Positions 36,325 through 47,975 of a stretch of 64,000 nt of DNA are shown piece after piece. The notes below the pieces were generated by a model that had not been told where the DNA came from, made no database searches, and saw nothing but the letters and a program-made list of their open reading frames with translations. Source of the DNA: Ilex aquifolium (lineage: Eukaryota; Streptophyta; Magnoliopsida; Aquifoliales; Aquifoliaceae); contig OX637405.1 in NCBI GenBank assembly GCA_951799425.1, positions 26,391,635-26,455,634 of the forward strand, read 5' to 3'. The position numbers and the translations under genes were made by a program. Within the stretch, counting starts at the first letter, position 1, and every line of letters starts with the position of its first letter.

Positions 36325-37241
36325 ATGAATCAAGGCCAGAGTAGTAATCGTGGCCGAGGCCGCGGTAGAGGAAGGCCTGGCGGAAAAGCCCAGGTCAATG
36401 CTTATTATCCCTCTTTAACTGAATCTCAAAAGCTTAAAGTTGTTAATAATCAACTTCTTAAAGAAGGTTCTTCATCTTCACATAAAAGTGATGATAAAGA
36501 TGATGACGATTATACTGTTGTTCGATCAAAAAAATCTATTAAATAGGTTTTAATAGCCAAACCCAAGCTGAACTATACAGAGCTAAATACTCTGCCTGTT
36601 TATAGCAATATAATGACATTGAATGATTAATATATAAATTGGATAACCGATCCATATTATATTGCGAAAAGATTTATGACGCTAGATAAAACTTTTTTAT
36701 TTTCTAGAAACAAAGACAGAGAATATTATGAAAATATTTTGATAGAAACTAACTCTGTCAAGTTCCAGAGATTTTTTAATTATAATTCAGATCGCACAGA
36801 TCCTCAATATAGTAAAGCTCTCATATTAAGGGTAATATCTGCTAAAGACTTCCCAAAACACTAAACACTTCTCCATATACGGAGTATAACTATTTTGATT
36901 ATATTGATACTTTGAATAATGCTTTCCTATATGAGGCTATAAATTTAAAGTATTTATGGTTCTTCCAATTCATTGAAATCTTTACGGAAATTCCTAACTG
37001 GTTTTATGATTGGTGGGAAACTCATGGTGCTATTGACAGGATATATCCTGAAAATATGAAAAAAAATTTTGACTTGTATAAAGACAAGAATCCGTCCTTA
37101 AAAGACAATAATATTATGGCAAAGTCCATTATTAATTTTTCTATGGAATTCTTTGTTCCATGGATTTGGATATGGATTTTAGCCTGTAATTTTAATCATA
37201 ACGGATATCCCGGATTAATCAGGGAATACCATGTTCGTTAC
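36325..37241 (+). pseudogene. Endogenous pararetrovirus: downstream ORF of unknown function
   Basis: It starts nine bases after the RNase H stop with MNQGQSSNRGRGRGRGRPGG, an Arg/Gly-rich RNA-binding-like start, then an acidic run (KSDDKDDDDY). A stop at 36544 is followed by VLIAKPKLNYTELNTLP, YYIAKRFMTLDKTFLFS and a Trp/aromatic-rich part (EIPNWFYDWWETHGAIDRIYP, then FFVPWIWIWILACNFNHNGY) ending REYHVRY. A second ORF after the polymerase is known in some plant pararetroviruses such as florendoviruses. Whether this is its homologue is unproven. Confidence 0.65.
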
Positions 37242-37743
37242 TAGAATAATTATCCCACTAACTCTAAATGTCAGATTATTGTAGAATGTCTTAAAGACAT
37301 GGGAAAAGAGGGAGATGAACCTTTCACCTAAAACTTTATTGTTCCCGCTACCAGTATAAATACTAGATTTAATCCCATTGAAGTTCTTAAAGAACAAATT
37401 AAAAAAAAAAAAACCTCATTTAAATATTGAGCAGCTTAAAACAGCAGTTTTTGAGGAATGACGTCTTCAGATTATGTCTACCTTTGGAATGGGCAAAATC
37501 GAGAAGATGGATGTTGTTAATACTCCAACAGTTACCATGAAAGGCAAAGGGAAAGATAAAGCTGAGGAGGAAGATAAGAAAACCCTACTCCTATTGACTC
37601 TGATGACGACTTTATGGATTCCCAGGGATATACCTCTCTTAAAGGTGACATCTCTATTAATGAAAACTTGTTAAATGATGATATGGAGATAAATCTTCAT
37701 GATGGCAGCGGCAATATGTTGTATAATTTGTTTTACTGGAAAT
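37242..37743 (+). repeat. Duplicated pararetroviral block, copy 2, and end of the viral ORF
   Basis: Positions 37242-37673 are highly similar to 33572-34000. The copy continues past the shared part as NLLNDDMEINLHDGSGNMLY to a stop near 37743. It also carries stops and a poly-A indel near 37400. In this copy the block directly continues the unknown-function ORF, which may be its native context. Confidence 0.85.
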
Positions 37744-37788
37744 GATCAGATAAAGCTGAGTTCTCGGATAAAGTCGACGCTGAAGAAG

Positions 37789-37980
37789 TGACGCACGTCA
37801 TGACGTCACTATAAAATTATTAAAGCTGTGAATAGTAAAAAGTGTACAGTAATATACAGAATTGCTAACGTATGTAATGACGTCAATATAAATTATTAAA
37901 GTTGTAAACAGTATAAAGTTGTGAATAGTATAGGTTAGTTTGAAATCCGGATTTCATGTCCGGCTCTATATAAGGAGATG
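37789..37980 (+). promoter_or_regulatory. Pararetrovirus-like promoter: TGACG motifs and TATA box
   Basis: A tight cluster TGACGCACGTCATGACGTCA lies at 37789-37808, and another TGACGTCA at 37878-37885. The TATA box TATATAA is at 37967-37973, followed by GGAGATGCAGG. TGACG pairs (as-1-like) upstream of a CTATATAAGG box are typical of plant pararetroviral promoters and bind TGA bZIP factors. A repeated AAAGTTGTGAATAGTA-like motif occurs between them. Activity is not shown by the sequence alone. Confidence 0.65.
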
Positions 37981-38285
37981 CAGGCCCGACATGTGGAGCA
38001 CCGCATCTCACCGCATCTTTGCACCACTTCATCTTCGGATGAAGAAAAGTCAAAACCAGTATATATATATATATGCAGTCTTTCTCAACGTTAGGATGTT
38101 TATTTATGATTCACAGTTTTGTTAATACCCTTTCATGGTTTTATCTAATGTCTATCCATTTGTTTCCACTTCATGTTTGCATCCTTAGATTCATTAAAAC
38201 AATTAAACTAGAAAAACTCATCAAGCCTAGATAAAGCCATTTCAATCCAAACACCTAATAAAAAGAACTTCTGATCCTAAATAAG

Positions 38286-38540
38286 GTGTTACAGGTATCC
38301 CATTTTGTTGATATTTTTATTTTTATCTTGTTGATATTGCTTAATAAGCAATATTATAGGGACCTTATTTAGGGACCTAATCTGGGGACCTAATGATGTG
38401 GCTTCAATACAATCATTGGATTAGTTGTGAGTTCCAATATTAGATAGAGCCACAACTAATCCAATGGGTTGTACATCATTAGGTGTTACAGATATCCCAT
38501 TTTGTTGATATTTTTATTTTCTTGTTGATATTGCTTAATT
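38286..38540. repeat. Direct repeats around a hairpin-forming insert
   Basis: GGTGTTACAGGTATCCCATTTTGTTGATA at 38286 recurs with one change at 38482. Between the copies, ACCTAATGATGT and CATTGGATTAGTTGTG pair with CACAACTAATCCAATG and ACATCATTAGGT, so the insert can fold. It may be a MITE with an internal duplication. Confidence 0.7.
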
Positions 38541-41500
38541 CACAAGGTTTATAAGAGGAATGCAAAACAGCAACACCACAAGTAATAAAAGCACACCTGA
38601 GAATTATTATGGTATGGTGTTGCATTAGACGGAAGAAAGTTACAACTTATTTGGGGATAAATTATGGCTTAAGAGGTAAATTACAACTTTTTAGCATGCA
38701 TTTTGCGCTGAAAATTCAAAATATTTGGCCATAACAAAAGTTGACATGGTAGAAAGTGGAGTAAAAAGAGAAAAAATTTAAAGAAAATATACCTTCTTGC
38801 ATTGCATTTGGTTATAATAAAAAAATTTCAAGAAAAATTCTTAAGTAACTTCAATTTATAATCTTTTGGGCAAATTTTGTTTTACCCCTTTATGATTCAG
38901 GGTTGTAGCATTTCACCCCCTTGTGGTTCAAATATAATCGCATAATCCTCATGTGATTTTGGAATAAAATGAAATGAATGACTAATCCGTTTACCTGTAA
39001 TGGTAAAAATACATTTATACCCTCACAATCCTTTAGATTTGCCTCTCTTTTGCTCTTCTTAGATTGAATCACTAAATAGCCACTAACCTCAACCCGCCCT
39101 CCACAACAACCATTGAATCACCACCCCACTGCTCACCATAACCGAGAAACCATACGACACCGGAAAAAAAAAAATATAATATTGGTACTGTCGATTACTA
39201 CTTTGATGATAAAATTATAACTTTGAAATAAAAAATTACAACTGTTCAAAGAAAGTCATGATCGATCACAGATCATTGAAGAAGTTCCCCCATTAACCCC
39301 TTGTACACCATTGGGTCTACGACCTCCAACGCATATTAGTGCAATGATTTATTGTCGATGGGTGCACAAGTTTGACTACAAAGAATTAATCAAAGGCGGC
39401 GAAAAGAAGGGAGTATTGATGTTTAGAAGTCTAATCAGTTTAGAGAAGGATTAATTAGTTGTTGTAAGAGTAGCATAGATAATAAAATTATTTCATTAAA
39501 TAAACCATAATCCACCAAAGATTATCAAACACCCTAATCAAATTACCAAAACATAAAGAATCCAAGCTTCCACATCTACCTCTCTCTAAATTCCGCAATG
39601 ACGAAAATCTTGTGCTTTAGGTGCACCCTTTTAAAAAGAATCCAAGCTCTAATCTAACTTAATTAAAAGAACAAAAGATTAGTGCTTCTATAAAAATTCC
39701 AACAATTATTTTTGTGGAGGTTAACTCATTTAATGGTTCGATTGAAAGAAATTACATAGTTCATGGGACAGATTACGACAACTAAAAAAGCAGGGGACAA
39801 TTTAAAATAAAAATTATAGTTAAGAGAGTATTTATAAATTTACTCAATAATAATTGAACTCTAGTTCGTCCGTGCAAAAAAAATTTTTTTTTGAATTTTT
39901 CATGTGTTTAGTTAGCATGAAATAAAAAATAATAAAAAAATAAATTTCTTCCATACTTATATTTTTTTTTTCACAACTAACCAATTTTTATTTTTTGTAA
40001 AGAATACAAGAAAAAATAAGAAAGTTATGATCAATAAATTAAATTTTTATTTTACTCATATTTTTTTAAAAATATTTAATTAATTATTAATTTAAAAAAA
40101 ACTTGGTATGGTTACTAACATATGATCCGATTCCAAGATTTGAATTCGGGTCCATCGTTGTCTTAGGACTAGGTTCGGAGTTAAGTTTTTAATTATAATA
40201 TATATTTTTTCTTGTAATTTTCTTTTCTTTCAATAGAATAAAATTTTTATCATTTTTTTCTTGATTTTCGTCGCTAAACTTAAAAAATCATTGTATTTTA
40301 TCATTTTACTCTCCCTTCTCTTCCTCTCGTCATTCTTTGATATCATATCATTCCTGTCTTCTCTCTCTCTCTCTCTCTCATTCACGCCTAACTCCGTAAG
40401 GCCGTACCCCCCCCCCCCCCTCCCAAAAAAAATTCAATCGGCCTTGAAGCACCATAGGTGTAGAGTGTACACAAACGGCTCTATCCATCTCATTCTGCCA
40501 ATATTATGGGTTCCAAGTAAGTTCCCCTCTATACTCTCTGTTCTCTGATGAGCATTGCTTTTTGTTTGGCAAATAATTCAAAAATTGCCCCTTTTTTTTT
40601 TCAAAATTATGTTTCTGAGTTTGGGTCCATGCATTAATTGTTCTCTACATTCATGATTTTCTTTTTTTGACTCGAATTGCTCATGAAAGTGCGGATTTTT
40701 GTGACGACACTTTGTGAATATTGTGAAGTTGAATATTTTCCGTATAAATTGTTGTCTTAATAAAATCTCGGTGGGTTTTCTCCGAATTTGGGGTGGTAGT
40801 GTTTATTTTATGTGTTCAAATCTAATTAAAAATTGCAGAATCTCTAGGTCTATACTATATGTGAGCATTTGCATTTAAATTTATACATGGACACATGAAA
40901 TAGAGAAAGCTGTTACGTAATTCTTTATTTTTTTTTATATGTGAACAGGAAGTTGGTCATAATCCCAGATAAAAGAAGAATAATAAGAAGAAAGTAGCTC
41001 ATGCATAAGTAACATGAAGAAACAGAATGCACATAAATAGGACATGTTTTTATGAACTTGAAAGACATTATGTGAAGCTAGTAGTTCAATTCGAAATGAG
41101 CTTCTCCGACTCTAAAACATTAAATAGCTGGTGAAATGTCCCAAGAAAGACATGAGCACGTAGATTGTGCCTAAATGAATGTGTAGGAACAAACCAAAAC
41201 CACACAGGACACCCTAGCAGGAAGTTAGAAAAACTTGTGAAATTGGATAGTAAGCTTGAAAATGGGCGGAAAAATGGAAGAATAGGCATCAAAATACTTC
41301 AAGAAAGCCACGAGCATTTTAGTTTCTATATATCATCTTTCTGCAGTGGATTAACCGTTCAACTCATTAAGAATTAAGAGACATCTTCAAACTTTTGTCG
41401 TATGTGTTTGTTTCATCTGTATTGTAATAAAGATTTTGAGGCAAAGAACATGAATGCAATTCCCAAGAGAATGGTCAACTTCTCCTCTGTTTTCAATTTC

Positions 41501-43411
41501 CATGTGTTTTTCAGGATTTCTTTAACCTCTCGTCAAGTGAAAGCACTTGAAGTAACTACAACTATTGGTCTTTTCTCTTTCTAGTATTGTGAATTGTTTG
41601 GCCTCTTGTTAAGTAGTGTTTCACTGCAAATTTTGAACCCTTTGAAAAAGTCAAATGTCTTTATCCTCTTTCTAGTTGGAAAAATTGGAAAATGTTGTAT
41701 TTCAGATTTTTGCAGTTTCATCCTTCAACGTTTAATATGTGTTAATGCCAAAAGTTGAAGGATGAAATTGAGAAAGAAAATTTAAGGACCAACGTGAGAA
41801 TCAGGTGAAACTAGGGTAAAAAGTTAAATTAAGCCTTATTTGTATAATAAGTACGAATTGCAAATTATGCGAAGTTGTTATGGGTGGACTTTCCAACTTA
41901 TGTGAAATTTAACAGTACTTGGTTTCATCATGACAGTCTCATCATGAAAGTCGACACCATTTTTGCGAGTTATGGTGCTAAATACCATTACGTAAAGCAA
42001 ATAGATGATAATGGAACATATTTTTGACCATCATTACATATTCATTGGCCCAATAGGATTTTGTTGGCAGTTATTTATTGAAAAGTTTAAATAAATTCTT
42101 TTAAATATAGGACCATGTAGTGACAATTTCATATAATGATGCTACTTTTTTCTCTGTTCTTGCTGATGTCATTAAATAAAAATTGTAAATAATGACTAAG
42201 ATCATGATCATGAGGGTATTATATGTTTCCTCATGCATAGTTATCACCAAATCTTGTGCATTAATTAATCAGCATGTGGACCTTTACTAGATAGCAAATT
42301 AGCAATTATCCATGCGTGGACATGCGTGCCCTGTACACCACTGTGGGTTTCTCTTCCAACTACATATGAATGTTACTATTTTTTTTTTTTTTAGTGAAGT
42401 CAAAATTGGATGAATTTGCAACTCTCCAGCTCAAATTTGCTGGTGAAAATGGGATTGGGCGACAATTCAAAGCCACAAACACAATCCAACAGTTTGAACT
42501 TTGAACAAAAATATGTTGAGCAAAAACATACAACTGAAAATGGGGCTGCTCTCTCTCTGTCTCTCTCACACACACACACCCCTTTTTTTCCTCTCTCTCT
42601 CTCTCTGTCTCACACACACACACACACACTCACAGATACATACATGTGGGAAAAATAGAAAAGGGATTGTTCAGCATAAATGTCCAAACTTGAGAACATG
42701 ATTATTTCTTTTTGAATTGACCTTAAAAAGAATCACCATGTTGATTCAAATGTTTCGAAAGTTTTATTGTCAGTATTATAAGAAAATCTCTCTCTCCCAA
42801 ATGGAAACTGATCTTTTTGGTTCTGTCTTTTGACCAATATCAAAGTGCACCTACTTTTTTTCACTCATCTACACTAACTTTTTTTTTCCAATTTTCTTAC
42901 ATGTAGGTATAATCTTTCTACTCCCACCTTTGCGAGTAACATTTTACCATCATGGGTGCTGGTACTTCCACCCACAAAAGGTCGCAAGGACCATCAAACA
43001 GTCAATATCATGAGAGTAACAAAGATTATGTAGCCCAAAATAAGGTTGAAATCTTGATATGGTTATCTTGCTTCTAAGGCTGAGCAAAATTTAAAAATTG
43101 CATTTAGCACACACTATGTTATGGACCCTAATTGAACTTTGACATTTTTGCTTATCCTCGATGTCCCAATGTTTGCACATTAATATGTAGTTATTTTTAT
43201 ACATTGTTAATCATATTCCACCTAGATTTCAGAATCACTCTTTTGCGTAACTTTATTCAGAAAATGGCAATCATTATGAAAGAAAAGCTGCTTATACCAA
43301 TAACTACTTATGAAAGAGTGGAAGCATCGTACACGATAACTATGATTGTTCATAGTCATTGAAGAATGACCATGTTGTGCTGATATTTTTTTTTTTAAAT
43401 TTTGGTGACAG
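38541..43411. other. Mostly unassigned DNA upstream of the DA1-like gene
   Basis: AT-rich sequence with simple repeats ((CT)n near 40358, C-run near 40407, (CT)/(CA) at 42552-42632). The stretch near 38870-39050 resembles the end of a TIR element (GGGCAAATTTTGTTTTACCCC) but no partner was found. ATGGGTTCCAAG followed by TAAGTTC near 40506 could be a first exon with donor, but similarity to any protein is absent. Confidence 0.35.
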
Positions 43412-45182
43412 TAATATGGTAATCAAGCGTACCAATTTTGTGATGTTTGCGGCGAATTGGTAAGTGTACGTCCTATTGCAAAGGAACATCTAAAAACTTT
43501 AAGTCTAAATTGAAGAAGTCATGCTGCGTTATTCGTTGACCACATTCATTATAACTTTTTTTTCTTCTGATTTGGACTTTCAATTAGTACTTGATAGATT
43601 GAACAAATGAAGAATTTTTTGTACCCCCCCCCCCCCCCTCCAAAAAAAAAAAAAAACCCAAATTATGAAAATTTTAGGTTTGACGCAAACATACTTTCAA
43701 GATAATAAACGAATCATTCTCCGAAAAAAAGAAGAAGATAATAAACAATATGCTTGAATCTTTTGTAGTAAAATTATCGTGAATACTCGTCCACTAGAAA
43801 TATAAATGTATTATATTAAAATAATGTAGCTTTCTTGCCTTTTAATACTCTTGACATTTGTCTTACAGGATTCCCTTCCTAGTTCAAGGATGATTAAAGG
43901 TTCCTTTTGGGGTCAGATATATTGTAAAAGACATGAAGGTGACATGACACCCAGGTGTTTTATCTGCCATAGATTTAAGGTTGGTAAACTAATTGTAATT
44001 TATTCCAAATAAAGATATTTTTCTTTTCTTTAGGAAAAAGACTTCATCATCCACATGCAAACTATGTAATAATGTTTAGCCATGAACCAAATTTGTATAA
44101 GAACTAAATCAAATCCTCAAATAGTTGATGTGGACACTTATTTGTACAAGATCAAAATACATGGTTGAACAGTTGAAGATAATGACACTAGTAATACTTA
44201 TTTTGAATAGTAGCACAGTTGGATTTTGCCTAAGTTAATTCGACCATTTGAATCTCAGGTTAGGTAGGAGGAATCCAAACATACTCTTTAAAGCCTTACC
44301 ATTAGATGAAAATAACAATCTAACTGTGTTTGTATGCAAGTACGGCTTGAGATCCACTTGTGTTAGTGCCTTCTTAAATCCTATGTATTTGATGTTCAAT
44401 CATATCTTTACTAAATTGTTTCTAGTAACTTGTGGGCTGAAAAATGACTGGGTGGTCTGATACTGGTCATTGCAGACTTGCAGTACTCAAAAATATAGAA
44501 GCTAGAAGACTATACCTCCATATACGCTTTCAAACATTAACAGCGCAATGTGTAGACCAAGTATTGAGAGATTGGGTGGGTTATTACTTTTTTTTTGGAT
44601 GACCAAACTAAAAAGATTCCAATTAAATTTATAATTTTGATGGTGTTTTCTATGAGCTGAAGTTGGACATACTATGATGACATTCAATCCCGATATGGCA
44701 TAACTTTATCGGTTGGTCAATGCGGTGATTGGGCTTTGTGGTTGGATCATAAATTACTAGTGTCCGAATTGGGAAAGATGAAGACAATTATGTAGCTAAC
44801 ATTCAGAATAGATGACAGAATCCATATTATATATTAATCTTTAATGTAAATTTGATTTGTGCATATGATTTGTATATATTTATTTTGGTTTGTGTGAGAA
44901 AGATAATCAAACTTTGTCATTGTATGCAGCTGAGAGGTGTACTATTTATTAGCTTTAGTGATGGTCATACTATTTGTCCTCATTGTCGCTCTATCATGAC
45001 AATGCATAAATTCAAGTCTCTTATTCATGAGGTGCATCAATTTTTCGAAACTTTGAATCTTAAATTGAGAGGAGGCTTCCCTATTTTGCTGGTCAATGGT
45101 CACAAAATCATCAAGAAATCAAGCAAGGGGAAAAAATTAAGGCACTTGTAAATAAGGCATCGAGATTAATTAGCAAGATTGA

Positions 45183-45187
45183 AGTTC

Positions 45188-45222
<35 letters not shown>

Positions 45223-45231
45223 TATATGTAG
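45183..45231. repeat. (TA)n microsatellite
   Basis: A run of TA repeats with a short ACACA interruption, in an intron of the DA1-like locus. Confidence 0.9.
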
Positions 45232-45353
45232 TTTAACAGCTTGATTGGCTTTTGTGTACCTACAGGATGGACCTGTTTTTGGGGCGACTTTATGTTCTAC
45301 ACGAGGTGTTGCTGTGCGGAGTGTAAGAAACATATTCTTGATATCTTTCCTTA

Positions 45354-45967
45354 TCTCTACTATTAATAAAAGTACACGAAGGAAAAAAAAAATTTTAATT
45401 TTCAAATTTATCCTTTTCTAATGCTATAATGTCAATCATGTCTTTATATATCCTTTTATTTTCTATTTAGTTAATTAGTATTTTATTTTTTATTTGAATA
45501 TTCACTTTTGCTCTTCCGTCCATTTAATTTTAAATTAATTAATTTTTAATCATTCGTCTCCTTTTGTTATTCCTTTCATCTTTCATTTGATTTTAAATTA
45601 ATTAGTTTTCAATCTTCCACTAACTTTTGCTCTTCCTCTTAATAACAAGTTTTACCATCTTCTTATATTCATTTCACTCTCCGAAGCCTATCAATTCACA
45701 TCCTCAATCCTCTTAGAAACACCTTCTCTCTCTCATAACATTTGTAGTCTTTTTGTGATAAAAAAATAAGAAGAGAAAATTAGGATAATGTAGTAAATGA
45801 CCTTTTTGTTTCTACAGAAGATATTCAGTCTTATTTTTTCATAGAGAATCACCTAAGGATAGAACGAGAAACATAATATATCGATGACCATTTTTAGTTT
45901 TTTCCACTATATTTACCATGTATTATGATATTATTTAATTATGCAACCTGATATTGATGATACAAAT
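45354..45967 (+). mobile_element. Helitron-like 5' end (3' end not found)
   Basis: TCTCTACTATTAATAAAAGTAC at 45354, preceded by A, matches the 5' end of the Helitron at 55268 with one difference over its first 22 bases. The following sequence is AT-rich. No hairpin followed by CTAG/CTRR was found before the hAT element at 45976, so the right limit given is arbitrary. Confidence 0.5.
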
Positions 45968-45975
45968 CTACATTA

Positions 45976-46766
45976 CTAGGAAGCACGGACACTTCATTTT
46001 GGGCAGAGTGTCGGTGTCGGACACGTCTGGGACACGGACACGCTCGGACACGTGTCGGACACGTTAAAATCAGTGTCCGATTTTTTTATTGTTAAATTTT
46101 TTTTAGGACACGTTGGGGACACGCGGCTGACACGTTCAGGACACGTTGGGACACGCCGGGGACACGTTTTGAGATTTATTTTCAATTTTTTGAGAATTTT
46201 TCAGATAATTTTATAATTAAGAGTTGTTTCAATAATTTTAAAGGGATATGAGTCACAATCATAATATAAGAAAAGTTATAATCACTACATTGAACATAGG
46301 ACATTAATTTAACATAATTTTGGATACGAATACGAACTTATATACAAATGAAATAGTCTTTTAATATGAAAGTAATGTAAAAAAAAATGGGATTACAAAA
46401 TTGGAGCTCTTGAAATTTGATGAAAATTAGTATTACGAAATGGAATATTTTTTAAAGTAAAAGTTGTAAAAGTCATTGATTATTGAATCATGAACGTTAA
46501 TGTTGAATGTGTATCATTATATTTTATATTGTACTTTTTATGTAGTGATATCATGATGTGAATTTTTAGAATTAGGAAAATGATGAATTAAAAGATTATT
46601 ATGATAATATTTTTATTTTATCACATGATTTTATATAAATATATATATATATATATATAAAATACATATTATTTAACGTATCGCTAACGTGTCCGTGTCC
46701 TACTTTTTTGAAAAATTTCGTGTCAGCGTGTCTGTGTCGTGTCGTATCCGTGTCCGTGTTTCTTAG
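45976..46766. mobile_element. Non-autonomous hAT element, family 2 copy B (791 bp)
   Basis: It begins CTAGGAAGCACGGACAC and ends GTGTCCGTGTTTCTTAG, an inverted repeat. The flanking 8-bp duplication CTACATTA is perfect (45968-45975 and 46767-46774). Many ACACGT and GGACACG motifs cluster near both ends. It has no transposase and lies in an intron of the DA1-like gene. Confidence 0.93.
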
Positions 46767-47975
46767 CTACATTATAATATGAGGAAAGAGGAGTTGAGTT
46801 AATTGTATATTTGTTTATAGATTTAATAATAATTTTTACTACCTAAATTTGTTCACATGCAACAGACTCGGTATTTGAAAAGGGGGCTATGTAACATACC
46901 AATACATTGAAAACAGTAATACAAGAAGAAATTCATAGAATATGGGTTGCAGTTGTTTTTCTTTGCCTAATAACAGGTTCAAAATTACTCACAGACTGGA
47001 GGAAAAATTCAAGTGCTAAAAGAGACCAAGCATCTACCCAGAGGGAAGGTGTCCGGGATTCTACTTTTGTTTGGTCTACCAAAGTAATACTCATCTTGTC
47101 TTCTCAAGCAACTTGTCATTACATATTTTGTTTTGTGATAGTATATCTTACATCCACGACAGCGATGACCTCCATCCGAAACTTTTGAGCAAATCCGTAA
47201 AGGTGTTTTAACTCTTTCGGTTTATATATGATCATTTTTATTGAAATTGAAAGTTACATTGTTGAGATTAACTAAAATCTATATGCATCCTTCATGTAAT
47301 ATTTGCAATTAAGTGCAACATTATAATCGAAAGCAGAGACAGAGTTTTTAGTTCCAGGAGATATTGAGACAGTTTGGCTTAAAAGTGGTTTGTGCATCTT
47401 GGATCTGTTTCTATATTTGTCATTGCTGATAATTATCTTTAATTTGCTTGAAATTTCTAATTTTTGGTCTGTTCTACAAGCAGGGTGATGATTGGAGCAA
47501 CCCTAGCACACGAAATGATGCATGCCTGGATTCGTCATCACAGATATTCGTACACTTATCCATACACAAAACCTCAAGCCAATTTTTCACTTGCTCAAAG
47601 GCGAAAAAAACCCTTATTGGAGTATAATTGTTTCTAATGTGTAAATTAAGAAACATTCTTAGTGGGTGTGCCTCCTAAGATGATTTTCAAACTTGTTTGA
47701 CAGCTTGGTATCGTCCAGTCTACTTTGGATAGGGCAACTGAGGAAGGAATATGCCAGCTAATATCTGAAATGTGGGTAGAAACGTTTTCTACTGGTGATG
47801 AATTTGAGAGCAAGTTGAGGGAATATGAGATTGTATAAAGTATGCTCATTCTCCTGCTTACGGTGATGGATACAGAATGGCTAAAAGAGCAGTTGAAAGA
47901 TATGGCCTACATGCTACAATCAACCATATGGCTGCAATGAGAAGGCTTCCGCGGTTGAGCAAAAGGAAATGGCAT

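Larger units (their letters stand above)
43412..47975 (+). pseudogene. DA1-like LIM and zinc-peptidase protein, degraded gene
   Basis: Exon remnants follow the order of plant DA1/DAR proteins. A LIM-domain part is at 43412-43459 (YQFCDVCGEL) and 43869-43979 (FWGQIYCKRHEGDMTPRCFICHRF). Next is 44930 to about 45147 (DGHTICPHCRSIM, then IHEVHQFFETLNLKLRGGFP). Exons 45266-45322 and 46995-47083 (GKVSGILLLFGLPK) lead in phase into 47484 (VMIGATLAHEMMHAWIRHH), which holds the catalytic zinc motif HEMMH. The last part from 47704 reads ATEEGICQLISEMWVETF, then a stop at 47836 and a frameshift before SPAYGDGYRMAKRAVERYGL. DA1 proteins are ubiquitin-activated peptidases limiting organ growth. The ubiquitin-interacting and first LIM parts were not found. 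The first LIM exon begins with TAA if the nearest acceptor is used. A pseudogene or strongly divergent relic is likely. Confidence 0.8.

Noticed and set aside
42952..43060. Possible DA1-like first exon starting MGAGTSTHKRS
   Set aside because: No similarity to the family beyond the Met-Gly start; no supported splice link.
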